Shown here: positions 40,624-47,242 of the stretch, in pieces
How positions within the stretch are numbered: the first letter of the stretch is position 1
Layout: every line of letters begins with the position of its first letter
Source: Chersky-840 sp036511675
GTDB lineage: Bacteria > Actinomycetota > Acidimicrobiia > Acidimicrobiales > UBA8190
Reading direction: 5' to 3'
DNA length: 64,000 nt
Assembly: GCA_036511675.1 (NCBI GenBank)
Contig: DATCBU010000102.1
Location: 28,366 to 92,365 of the forward strand
Notes under the pieces: model-generated
Database searches by the model: none
What the model saw: only the letters and a program-made list of their open reading frames with translations
What the model was told of the DNA's origin: nothing
Program-made: the position numbers and the translations under genes

Positions 40624-40629
40624 AGAGTA
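40624..40629 (-). promoter_or_regulatory. Probable -10 element of leaderless ileS
   Basis: On the minus strand TACTCT lies 6 nt before the ileS ATG at 40617. Confidence 0.5.
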
Positions 40630-40824
40630 TTGGAGGAGCGCCGACCCCCTGCGGCGCAGCGACGCGGGCCCCGGCGGGCCAGCGAGTTCGATCCCGGCGG
40701 CTCACCGAGGGTGGGCTCGGGCGGCCCGGCGACGTGGAATACTCCGGGCCGACGCGGTGTTGCCGCCCAGACATGGCGACGCTAGGGTCGCCCACCTTCG
40801 TCGAGCAGACGAAAGCCAGGGGAG

Positions 40825-40872
40825 ATGACCGACATCGCGATCACCGCACAGCGGCCCAAGGAACTTTGCTGA
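40825..40872 (+). CDS. Possible 15-residue leader peptide overlapping the DksA/TraR-type gene
   Basis: An ATG at 40825, directly preceded by AGGGGAG, opens a 15-codon frame (MTDIAITAQRPKELC) whose TGA overlaps the downstream ATG as TGATG. This geometry fits re-initiation coupling. The ribosome site is closer than ideal, so it may instead be a chance frame. Confidence 0.35.
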   Translation: MTDIAITAQRPKELC

Positions 40873-41636
40873 TGGCCGCGGTCAAGAAGTCGCCACCGAA
40901 GAAGAAGGCCGCGTCGGCCAAGAAGGCGACCCCGGCGAAGAAAAAGGCCGGGGTCGCCAAGAAGAAGGCTGTGCCCGTCCGCAAGCCGTCCCCGGCGAAG
41001 AAGCTCGCCGCGGTCAAGAAGAAGGCCGTGCCCCAGAAGAAGAAGGCCGTCCCGACCAAGAAGGCGACCCCGGCCAAGAAGATCGCAGCCACGAAGAAGG
41101 CCGTTCCGACCAAGAAGGCCGTCCCGATCAAGAAGGCGGCCCCGGCCAAGAAGACGGCGGCTCGCCCCGCCCCCACCACGCTTGCGCCGGTCCCGGCCAA
41201 GGTGGCACCGGCGGTCAAGGCGGCTCCCAAACCGCCCCCCAAGCCCACCCGCGGCCCCTACGCGTCGGAGCCGAAGTTCCTCGAGGAGCAGCGCAAGTTC
41301 CTGCTGGAGGAGCGCGAGGTCTACAAGACCCAGGCCGCCGATCTGCGCGCCGAGGCCGAATCCCTTGCGCTCGAGCGCGAACCGGGGGACGTGCAGTTCG
41401 ACGAGGAGTCCGGCGAGGGGGGGACCGTGGCCGTGGACCGCGAGCGGGACCTGACGCTGTCGGCCCAGGCCATGGCCACCATCGACGAGATCGACATGGC
41501 CCTCAGGACCATCGAGACCAAGATGTACGGCGCGTGCGAGAGCTGTGGGCATCCGATCCCCAAGGCGAGGCTCCGAGCGCTGCCCTACGCCCGGCTGTGC
41601 GTGTCATGCAAAAGCGGAGGGTTGCACCGGCGCTGA
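40872..41636 (+). CDS. DksA/TraR-type zinc-finger protein with histone-H1-like basic tail
   Basis: A 254-residue two-part protein. Residues 1-125 are a Lys/Ala/Pro-rich tail built from P-x-K-K and V-P-T-K-K repeats, like eukaryotic H1 tails and mycobacterial HupB or MDP1 tails. From about 135 follows a helical domain and then a C4 zinc finger 'CESCGHPIPKARLRALPYARLCVSC', the DksA/TraR signature. DksA-type proteins insert into the RNA polymerase secondary channel; RbpA and CarD are other actinobacterial polymerase binders but lack this finger. The fusion suggests a protein that contacts nucleic acid and polymerase. The 3' end overlaps lspA by 31 nt. Confidence 0.85.
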   Translation: MAAVKKSPPKKKAASAKKATPAKKKAGVAKKKAVPVRKPSPAKKLAAVKKKAVPQKKKAVPTKKATPAKKIAATKKAVPTKKAVPIKKAAPAKKTAARPAPTTLAPVPAKVAPAVKAAPKPPPKPTRGPYASEPKFLEEQRKFLLEEREVYKTQAADLRAEAESLALEREPGDVQFDEESGEGGTVAVDRERDLTLSAQAMATIDEIDMALRTIETKMYGACESCGHPIPKARLRALPYARLCVSCKSGGLHRR

Positions 41637-42124
41637 GCGACGGGGAGCGTCCGCGGCGCGACGCCCTTCGGCGCCTGCTCATCGCCGTGTCCGTCGCCGT
41701 CGTGGTCGTGGCGGCCGACCAGGCCACGAAGTCCTGGGCCGTGCACCGGTTGTCACGGGGCCCCATTCACGTGGTGTGGAAGCTCGACCTGGAGCTCACC
41801 TACAACTCCGGGGCGGCCTTCAGCTTCGCCCGCGGGTGGGCGCCGGTATTCGGGGGTCTCGCCGTCATCGTGGTCCTGGTGTTGCTCGGCGCCGTGCGCC
41901 GTGTCCAGTCGACGCCCATTGCCGTCGCCTTGGGCCTGGTGGTCGGCGGTGCCCTCGGCAACCTGGCGGACCGGGTGTTTCGCCCCAATCACGGATCGGT
42001 CATCGACTTCATCGCCCTGCACTTCTGGCCGACCTTCAACGTCGCCGACTCGTGCGTCGTGGTGGGCGGGATCATGGCCGCCGCGCTGCTGTGGCGGGCA
42101 GACCGCGCCGACGCGACGCCATGA
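41606..42124 (+). CDS. lspA: Lipoprotein signal peptidase II
   Basis: A 172-residue, four-helix membrane aspartyl protease that removes signal peptides from prolipoproteins after lipidation. The catalytic aspartates are in 'GNLADRVFRP' and 'FNVADSCVVVG', and the first-helix 'ADQATKSWAV' is conserved. The lipoprotein at 57417 is a likely substrate. The start is uncertain: ATG 41606 lies inside the preceding gene, while the GGAGGG at 41616 would suit a later non-standard start. ATGA overlap with the next gene; the lspA-rluD pair is common. Confidence 0.93.
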   Translation: MQKRRVAPALSDGERPRRDALRRLLIAVSVAVVVVAADQATKSWAVHRLSRGPIHVVWKLDLELTYNSGAAFSFARGWAPVFGGLAVIVVLVLLGAVRRVQSTPIAVALGLVVGGALGNLADRVFRPNHGSVIDFIALHFWPTFNVADSCVVVGGIMAAALLWRADRADATP

Positions 42125-43110
42125 GCCCCCCGTCTCCTGCCGAACCGCCGCCGGTTCCCACGAAACTGGACCTGACGGTGCCCGCCGCGCTGGCGGGAGC
42201 GCGGGTCGACCGTGTGGTGTCGCTCCTGAGCGGGATGCCGCGCAGCACCGTGGCGGAGCTCATCGGGTCCGCAGGGGTCCGACTCGACGGTCGTGCCGTC
42301 ACCGCGCGCAGCCGCACGGTGCGCAGTGGGCAGCGTCTCGAGGTCGACGTCTGGCCCGAGGAAGTCGAGGTCCTGGTGCCCGATCCGTCGGTCGCCTTCA
42401 CGGTGGTGCACGAGGACGCCGAGCTGATCGTGGTGGACAAACCGGCCGGGCTCGTGGTCCACCACGGCGCCGGGCACCGCGGTGGCACGTTGGTGGACGG
42501 CCTCGTGGCGCGGTTCCCCGATCTCCTGGACCTGGCCGAGGCGGGTGGGGGCGACGCTGATCGGCCCGGGATCGTGCACCGCCTCGACAAGGGCACCTCG
42601 GGACTGCTGGTGGTGGCGCGCACCCCGGGCGCCTACCGCTCGCTGGCCAAGCAATTCCGGGCCCACAGCGCGGGGCGCGAGTACCTTGTGCTGGCGGCGG
42701 GGACCGTCGAGGCCGACGAAGGGACCGTCGACGCGCCGATCGGCCGCTCCACCCGACAGCGGACCCGCATGGCCGTGACGGCCCGGGGGAGACAAGCACG
42801 CACCGAGTACCGGGTGATCGACCGCTTCGTCGTCCCGGTGCCGTGCACCTTGCTCGAAGCCAGCCTGGACACGGGCCGTACCCACCAGGTCCGAGTGCAC
42901 CTGTCGGCTATCGGTCACCCCGTGATCGGAGACGAGCGCTACGGGCGGTCTCTCGCCCGGCCCCCGTCCCTGGTGGCCACGATGGCGCCGGGGCGGCTGT
43001 TCCTCCACGCCCTGCGGTTGTCGCTCGATCACCCCGCCGGGAGTCGGGTCACATTCGAGGCACCGCTCCCCGACGACCTCAGCGGCACGCTGTCGAGCCT
43101 GTCGCGCTGA
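42121..43110 (+). CDS. rluD: 23S rRNA pseudouridine synthase, RluD family
   Basis: A 329-residue enzyme with an N-terminal S4 RNA-binding domain ('ARVDRVVSLLSGMPRSTVAE', about 22-41) and the RluA/RluD catalytic core. Catalytic Asp156 is in 'HRLDKGTSGLLVVA', with 'DTGRTHQVRVHL' near residue 250 as the second signature. It probably isomerises uridines in helix 69 of 23S rRNA; the exact sites cannot be read from sequence. Coupled to lspA. Confidence 0.92.
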   Translation: MSPPSPAEPPPVPTKLDLTVPAALAGARVDRVVSLLSGMPRSTVAELIGSAGVRLDGRAVTARSRTVRSGQRLEVDVWPEEVEVLVPDPSVAFTVVHEDAELIVVDKPAGLVVHHGAGHRGGTLVDGLVARFPDLLDLAEAGGGDADRPGIVHRLDKGTSGLLVVARTPGAYRSLAKQFRAHSAGREYLVLAAGTVEADEGTVDAPIGRSTRQRTRMAVTARGRQARTEYRVIDRFVVPVPCTLLEASLDTGRTHQVRVHLSAIGHPVIGDERYGRSLARPPSLVATMAPGRLFLHALRLSLDHPAGSRVTFEAPLPDDLSGTLSSLSR

Positions 43111-43118
43111 GCGGGCGG

Positions 43119-43955
43119 TCAGGCGGCCTGGTGGGCGGCTTCGACCTCGGCCAGGGTGGCGAGTTGCTGCAGGGCGCGCGCTTCGGCTTGACGGGCCCGG
43201 CGCACCCCGATGCCCAGACGCGACGCGGTGGCCTGGAGCGATGTGGGTGTCCCGTCATCAAGGCCGAAGCGGATGCGCAGGACGTCGCGCTCGAGCTCGT
43301 CGAGGGTGTCGACGGCGTCACGGACCCGCCCGAGGACCATCTGGCGTTCGACGTCGTCCTCGAAGGTCTGCTCGTCGGCGCCCACGAGGTCTCCCAGCGC
43401 CGTGCCACTGTCAGTGCCGGCGGGCTGGTCCAGGCTGGCCACCACCCGGGCCGCGCCCTGCACCGTTTCAAGCGTGCGGCTGTCGACGCCGCTCGCTTCG
43501 GCTACTTCGTCGGGGGTGGGATCACGCCGGAGGTCCGAGGCGAGCTCCCAGGTGACCCGATCGGCGCGCTGGGCCTGCTCGGCGACCTCCATGGGGACGC
43601 GGATGGTGTTGCCGTGCTGCTGCACGGCGCGTTGCAGGGACTGGCGGATCCACCAGGTGGCGTAGGTCGAGAAACGGAAGCCGCGCTGCCAATCGAACTT
43701 GTCCACGGCCCGCATCAACCCGAAGGTGCCCTCCTGGACGAGGTCGCCGAAGTCGACGCCGCGGTCCTGGTACCGACGGGCCCAGTGGACCACCAGGCGC
43801 AGGTTGGCGGCGATCATCTGCCGCCGGGCCTCATCGTCACCCGCCGCCACGCGTTTGGCCAGCTCGACCTGCTCCTCGTGGTCCGGCAGGGGGTACCGGT
43901 CGAGATCATCGAGAAACAGCCGAATGCCGTCATGGGTACTTGTGGTGTTGGCCAT
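43119..43955 (-). CDS. Sigma-70 family sigma factor (group 2/3)
   Basis: A 278-residue sigma factor lacking the long region 1.1 of a primary sigma. Region 1.2 ('DGIRLFLDDLDRYPLPDHEE'), region 2 ('NLRLVVHWARRYQDRGVDFG', 'GLMRAVDKFDWQRGFRFSTY', 'TWWIRQSLQRAV'), region 3 and region 4 ('LDELERDVLRIRFGLDDG') are present. Its region 2 closely resembles SigA, so it may recognise TTGNNN/TANNNT-type promoters like those predicted here. ATG 43955 has GAAGAGG upstream on the minus strand. Targets are unknown; no anti-sigma gene is adjacent. Confidence 0.9.
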   Translation of the reverse strand: MANTTSTHDGIRLFLDDLDRYPLPDHEEQVELAKRVAAGDDEARRQMIAANLRLVVHWARRYQDRGVDFGDLVQEGTFGLMRAVDKFDWQRGFRFSTYATWWIRQSLQRAVQQHGNTIRVPMEVAEQAQRADRVTWELASDLRRDPTPDEVAEASGVDSRTLETVQGAARVVASLDQPAGTDSGTALGDLVGADEQTFEDDVERQMVLGRVRDAVDTLDELERDVLRIRFGLDDGTPTSLQATASRLGIGVRRARQAEARALQQLATLAEVEAAHQAA

Positions 43956-44161
43956 CGTTCCTCTTCGTTGTCGTACTGCGTATCGAATAACACCGCTGTG
44001 ACGCCTGACATTCCGGATCGGGGGCCAACTTGGTCGGAGGGCGTGGCGGGGGTTCGGGGCCGGGGCTCCCCTCCCCATTCGAGGCCGGCCCACTCCTGGA
44101 CGGCCCTCTCCTGGACAACATTGGGGTTGCGGCCCCCCGCCTGCCATGCTCCGCTGGGACG

Positions 44162-44809
44162 ATGCCCCTGGGAACCGCCCTGTCCCCCTCTGCCGACCCG
44201 TCCCCGTCGGGCATCGGAGACGAGGCGCGGCCCCGGCTGGTGGTGGTGCGCCACGGCGCCACCGAATGGAGCCGGTCGGGGCGTCACACGGGCCGAACCG
44301 ATCTGCCCCTGCTCGACGATGGGCGGGTCGAGGCCGAAGAGCTTGGGCGTCGCTTGGCCGGGCACCGCTTCACCGTGGTCCTCACGAGCCCCTTGTCCCG
44401 GGCCCGTGAGACGTGTGCGATCGCCGGCTTCGGGTCGCTGGCCGAGGAGTGCGACGACCTGCGTGAATGGGATTACGGCGCCTACGAGGGGCGCACCACC
44501 GACGAGATCCGGGCGCAGCGGCCGGGATGGTCGTTGTGGCGTGACGGTGTGCCCGACGGGGAGACGGCCACCGAGGTGGGCGATCGAGCCGATCGAGTGG
44601 TGTCGGTCGTCCGGGACCGGTCCGGAGACGTCCTCGCCTTCGCCCACGCCCACGTGCTGCGTGTCCTCGGAGCCCGCTGGGTCGGGCTCCCCGCCGAGGC
44701 GGGGGCGCTGTTCACCTTGGCCCCGGCGACGATCAGCGTGCTCGGGTGGGAACGCGAGGTGGCGGCGGTGACCCGGTGGAACGACGCCGCGGGCGACCCG
44801 CTGCGCTGA
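44162..44809 (+). CDS. Histidine phosphatase family protein
   Basis: A 215-residue phosphoglycerate-mutase-fold phosphatase. The phosphohistidine motif is 'VVRHGATEWSRSGRHTGRTD' near residue 30, the acid residue lies in 'EWDYGAYEGRTTDEI', and the second histidine is in 'AHAHVLRVLG'. Substrates in this family range from sugar phosphates to nucleotides and cannot be read here. It is divergent from the sigma factor and convergent with the Rrf2 gene, with only an 18-nt gap. Confidence 0.88.
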   Translation: MPLGTALSPSADPSPSGIGDEARPRLVVVRHGATEWSRSGRHTGRTDLPLLDDGRVEAEELGRRLAGHRFTVVLTSPLSRARETCAIAGFGSLAEECDDLREWDYGAYEGRTTDEIRAQRPGWSLWRDGVPDGETATEVGDRADRVVSVVRDRSGDVLAFAHAHVLRVLGARWVGLPAEAGALFTLAPATISVLGWEREVAAVTRWNDAAGDPLR

Positions 44810-44827
44810 CGATCCCGCCGACCAGGG

Positions 44828-45274
44828 TCAGTGCAGGGGCCGGGCCGGGACGGGGTTCCCCCGCGCCCGTGACACCATGTCGTCGAGGGTGAACGAGTCG
44901 AGGTGCCCGCGCATGTGCTCACCGACATCGGACCACACGGTCAGCAAGATGCATTGGCCTTCGTGCTCACAGGCGCCGTTCTCGTGGGGCCGGCCGAAAT
45001 CACCCGCCACGATGGGCCCGTCCACGGCGCTGACGATCTGGCCCAGCGTGATCTCCTCGGGAGAGCGGGCGAGCACGTACCCGCCACCGACACCGCGTTT
45101 GGAGCGCACCAGGCCGGCCCCTTTGAGGGCGAGCAGGATCTGTTCGAGGTAGGGCTGGGGCAGCCCCGTCCGCTCGGCGATGTCGCGCACCGACGTCGGG
45201 CTCTGCGAATCGTCGTGAAGCGCCAACGAGAGCAGGGCCCGACTGGCATAGTCACCGCGGGTCGAGACCTTCAC
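44828..45274 (-). CDS. Rrf2-family transcriptional regulator with two cluster-type cysteines
   Basis: A 148-residue winged-helix regulator. The recognition region 'RTGLPQPYLEQILLALKGAG' and wing 'RSKRGVGGGYVLAR' match Rrf2/IscR/NsrR. IscR and NsrR carry three cysteines at six-residue spacing; here Cys102 and Cys108 are present, but the third position is Trp114. It could hold a cluster with other ligands, as in RsrR-type members, or sense redox by a disulphide. On the minus strand TAGCAT lies 6 nt before the GTG start, giving a leaderless promoter divergent from the next gene. Confidence 0.88.
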   Translation of the reverse strand: MKVSTRGDYASRALLSLALHDDSQSPTSVRDIAERTGLPQPYLEQILLALKGAGLVRSKRGVGGGYVLARSPEEITLGQIVSAVDGPIVAGDFGRPHENGACEHEGQCILLTVWSDVGEHMRGHLDSFTLDDMVSRARGNPVPARPLH

Positions 45275-45280
45275 GCTCCG

Positions 45281-45286
45281 ATGCTA
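45281..45286 (-). promoter_or_regulatory. Probable -10 element of the leaderless Rrf2 gene
   Basis: TAGCAT on the minus strand, 6 nt before GTG 45274. Confidence 0.5.
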
Positions 45287-45367
45287 CCCGTGAGGCTGCG
45301 GCGTACCGGCTGATCACCGGACCCCCGCGGCGCCACTCGGGCTGGGAGGGGCCGGCCCCGGGCTGGG

Positions 45368-45373
45368 TACAGT
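45368..45373 (+). promoter_or_regulatory. Probable -10 element of the leaderless phosphodiesterase gene
   Basis: TACAGT, 7 nt before ATG 45381, divergent from the Rrf2 promoter. Regulation by the neighbouring Rrf2 protein is possible but not shown. Confidence 0.5.
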
Positions 45374-45380
45374 GCCGAAC

Positions 45381-46529
45381 ATGACCGACGCTCCGGTGAC
45401 CCCGGTGCTCCCCGACTACACCGGCGCGTGTCTGAGCTCGGTCGTGCCGGCGCTGTTCGGGGCGCTGGCCGGAGATGGCGGTGTACCGGGCTGGGTCCCG
45501 GGACCGGTCCAAGGGGCGAGACAGGTGGTCCTCCTCGTTCTCGACGGGCTGGGATGGGAGCAGCTCCAAGCCTTCGGTTCGGCCGCCCCGACCTTGGCCG
45601 GGGCGACGGGAGGTCCCGTCACCTCGGTCGTGCCCACCACCACCGCCACCGCGCTCACGTCGCTCACCACCGGCTCCCCACCCGCCGTCCACGGCGTCGT
45701 CGGGTACCGGCTCCGGGTCGACCTCGACGGTCCGGGGGCGGAGGGGCCCGGTGAGGTCATGAACGTGCTGCGGTGGCGCACGGGCCGCGGCGACATGCGC
45801 CGTCTGCTCCCCCCGCCGACCTTCCAGCCCGTGGCGCCCTTCGGGGGGCGCGGCGTGCCCGCCGTGACGCGCTCGGAGTTCGGCTCCACCGGCTTCACCG
45901 CCGCGCATCTCACCGGGGTGCGCCTCTTCGGGTGGTCGGTTCCCTCCACCTTGGTCGTGAACGTCCGGCGGTTGCTCGGTGCCGGCGAGCCCTTCGTCTA
46001 CGCGTACTACGACGGCCTCGACAAGGTCGCCCACGAGCACGGGCTCGGCGACCACTACCTCCAGGAGCTCAGGGCCGTCGACCGGCTGGTGGCGGACCTG
46101 CTCGAGAGCCTGCCTCCGGGCGCGGTGCTGGCCGTGACTTCGGACCACGGGCAGGTGGAGGTGGGCAGCGCCACCCGGCTTCCGGATCCGGCGCTGTTCG
46201 ACATGGTTGAGTTGTTCTCCGGCGAGGGCCGCTTCCGCTGGATGCATGTCCGGCCCGGATCGCTCGACGACGCCGTGGACATCGCCCAGGGGGCGCACGG
46301 CGACGAAGCGTGGGTCCGCACGCGAGAGCAGATGGTCGACGAGGGATGGTTCGGAGGATCGTTGTCGGTGGAGATCGCTCGCCGGCTGGGGGACGTGGCG
46401 CTGGTGGCGCACGCCCCCGTTGCCTTCCTCGATCCCGCCGACACCGGCGAGACGCGACTCATGGGCCGGCACGGCTCGCTCACCTCGGCGGAGATGGCCG
46501 TCCCTTTCGTCGCCCTGGCTCCGCACTGA
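45381..46529 (+). CDS. Alkaline-phosphatase-superfamily nucleotide pyrophosphatase/phosphodiesterase
   Basis: A 382-residue enzyme of the NPP/sulfatase-like fold. Metal ligand 'LLVLDGLGWEQL', the nucleophile region 'TSVVPTTTATALTSLTTGSP', 'YYDGLDKVAHEHG' and 'VTSDHGQVEVG' follow the order of the alkaline-phosphatase superfamily. No signal peptide is evident, so it probably acts in the cytoplasm. The natural substrate is unknown; nucleotides or phosphodiesters are plausible. It is followed after 32 nt by the proteasome activator gene. Confidence 0.85.
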   Translation: MTDAPVTPVLPDYTGACLSSVVPALFGALAGDGGVPGWVPGPVQGARQVVLLVLDGLGWEQLQAFGSAAPTLAGATGGPVTSVVPTTTATALTSLTTGSPPAVHGVVGYRLRVDLDGPGAEGPGEVMNVLRWRTGRGDMRRLLPPPTFQPVAPFGGRGVPAVTRSEFGSTGFTAAHLTGVRLFGWSVPSTLVVNVRRLLGAGEPFVYAYYDGLDKVAHEHGLGDHYLQELRAVDRLVADLLESLPPGAVLAVTSDHGQVEVGSATRLPDPALFDMVELFSGEGRFRWMHVRPGSLDDAVDIAQGAHGDEAWVRTREQMVDEGWFGGSLSVEIARRLGDVALVAHAPVAFLDPADTGETRLMGRHGSLTSAEMAVPFVALAPH

Positions 46530-46561
46530 TTCGCCGACCACCCCTCTGGAAGGATCAGCCC

Positions 46562-47113
46562 ATGGACGAAGAAACCCCACAACCCCTCGGTGTCGATTCG
46601 GCCGAGGCAGTGCTCCTCGAACCCGGCGAACGCCCGCCGGGCCTCGTGCCCAGCGGGACCCCGGGTCCGTCGACGGGCGAGGACGGCCAGGAGCGGGACG
46701 TGACCGAGTCGGTCGAGCAACCGGCCAAGGTGATGCGCATCGGGTCGATGGTCAAGCAATTGCTCGACGAGGTCCGGGCCGCCAACCTCGACGAGGCGAG
46801 CCGGACCCGGATGCGCGAGATCTACGAGCAGTCGGTCGCGGAGCTGGCCGGGGCGCTCAGCCCGGACCTCGCCGCCGAGCTCGATCGCATGACGCTCCCC
46901 TTCGACGGGTCGATTCCTTCCGAGGCCGAGTTGCGCATCGCCCAGGCGCAACTGGTGGGGTGGCTCGAGGGCCTTTTCCACGGCATCCAGGCGACGCTGC
47001 TGGCCCAGCAGATGGCGGCCCGGGCGCAGCTCGAGGAGATGCGCCAGCGCGGGCTCCCGCCGGGGATGGGGGGCCAGGAGAACGGCCCGGCCCGGCCCGG
47101 CACCTACCTGTAG
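46562..47113 (+). CDS. bpa: Bacterial proteasome activator Bpa (DUF2587)
   Basis: A 183-residue homologue of the ATP-independent proteasome activator Bpa/PafE (Rv3780). A disordered first 55 residues precede the conserved helical domain 'MRIGSMVKQLLDEVRAANLD' and 'AELRIAQAQLVGWLEGLFHG'. In Mycobacterium this forms dodecameric rings that feed unfolded proteins such as HspR to the 20S core. The C terminus ends G-T-Y-L, close to the G-Q-Y-L tail that docks in the proteasome alpha-ring pockets, so this organism probably encodes a 20S proteasome. GGAAGGA precedes the ATG by 7 nt. No proteasome genes are in the window. Confidence 0.93.
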   Translation: MDEETPQPLGVDSAEAVLLEPGERPPGLVPSGTPGPSTGEDGQERDVTESVEQPAKVMRIGSMVKQLLDEVRAANLDEASRTRMREIYEQSVAELAGALSPDLAAELDRMTLPFDGSIPSEAELRIAQAQLVGWLEGLFHGIQATLLAQQMAARAQLEEMRQRGLPPGMGGQENGPARPGTYL

Positions 47114-47144
47114 GGGCTGCTACTCTCGAATGACAACGCTGTGA

Positions 47145-47165
47145 TTCTCCACAGGCTGTGGACAA
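47145..47165. promoter_or_regulatory. Pair of facing DnaA-box-like 9-mers upstream of dnaE
   Basis: TTCTCCACA (47145-47153) and TGTGGACAA (47157-47165), the latter an exact reverse complement of the actinobacterial DnaA box TTGTCCACA. They are 3 bp apart and form a 6-bp palindrome core. They lie about 20 nt downstream of a TACTCT -10-like box and about 80 nt before dnaE, so DnaA could influence dnaE expression. Confidence 0.45.
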
Positions 47166-47242
47166 GGCCTGGTGAGCTCAGCGGGCTGGCGCTTCCAGGG
47201 GGCCCACAGCCGTAGACGCGACGCCGCCGAGGAGGACGGCTC

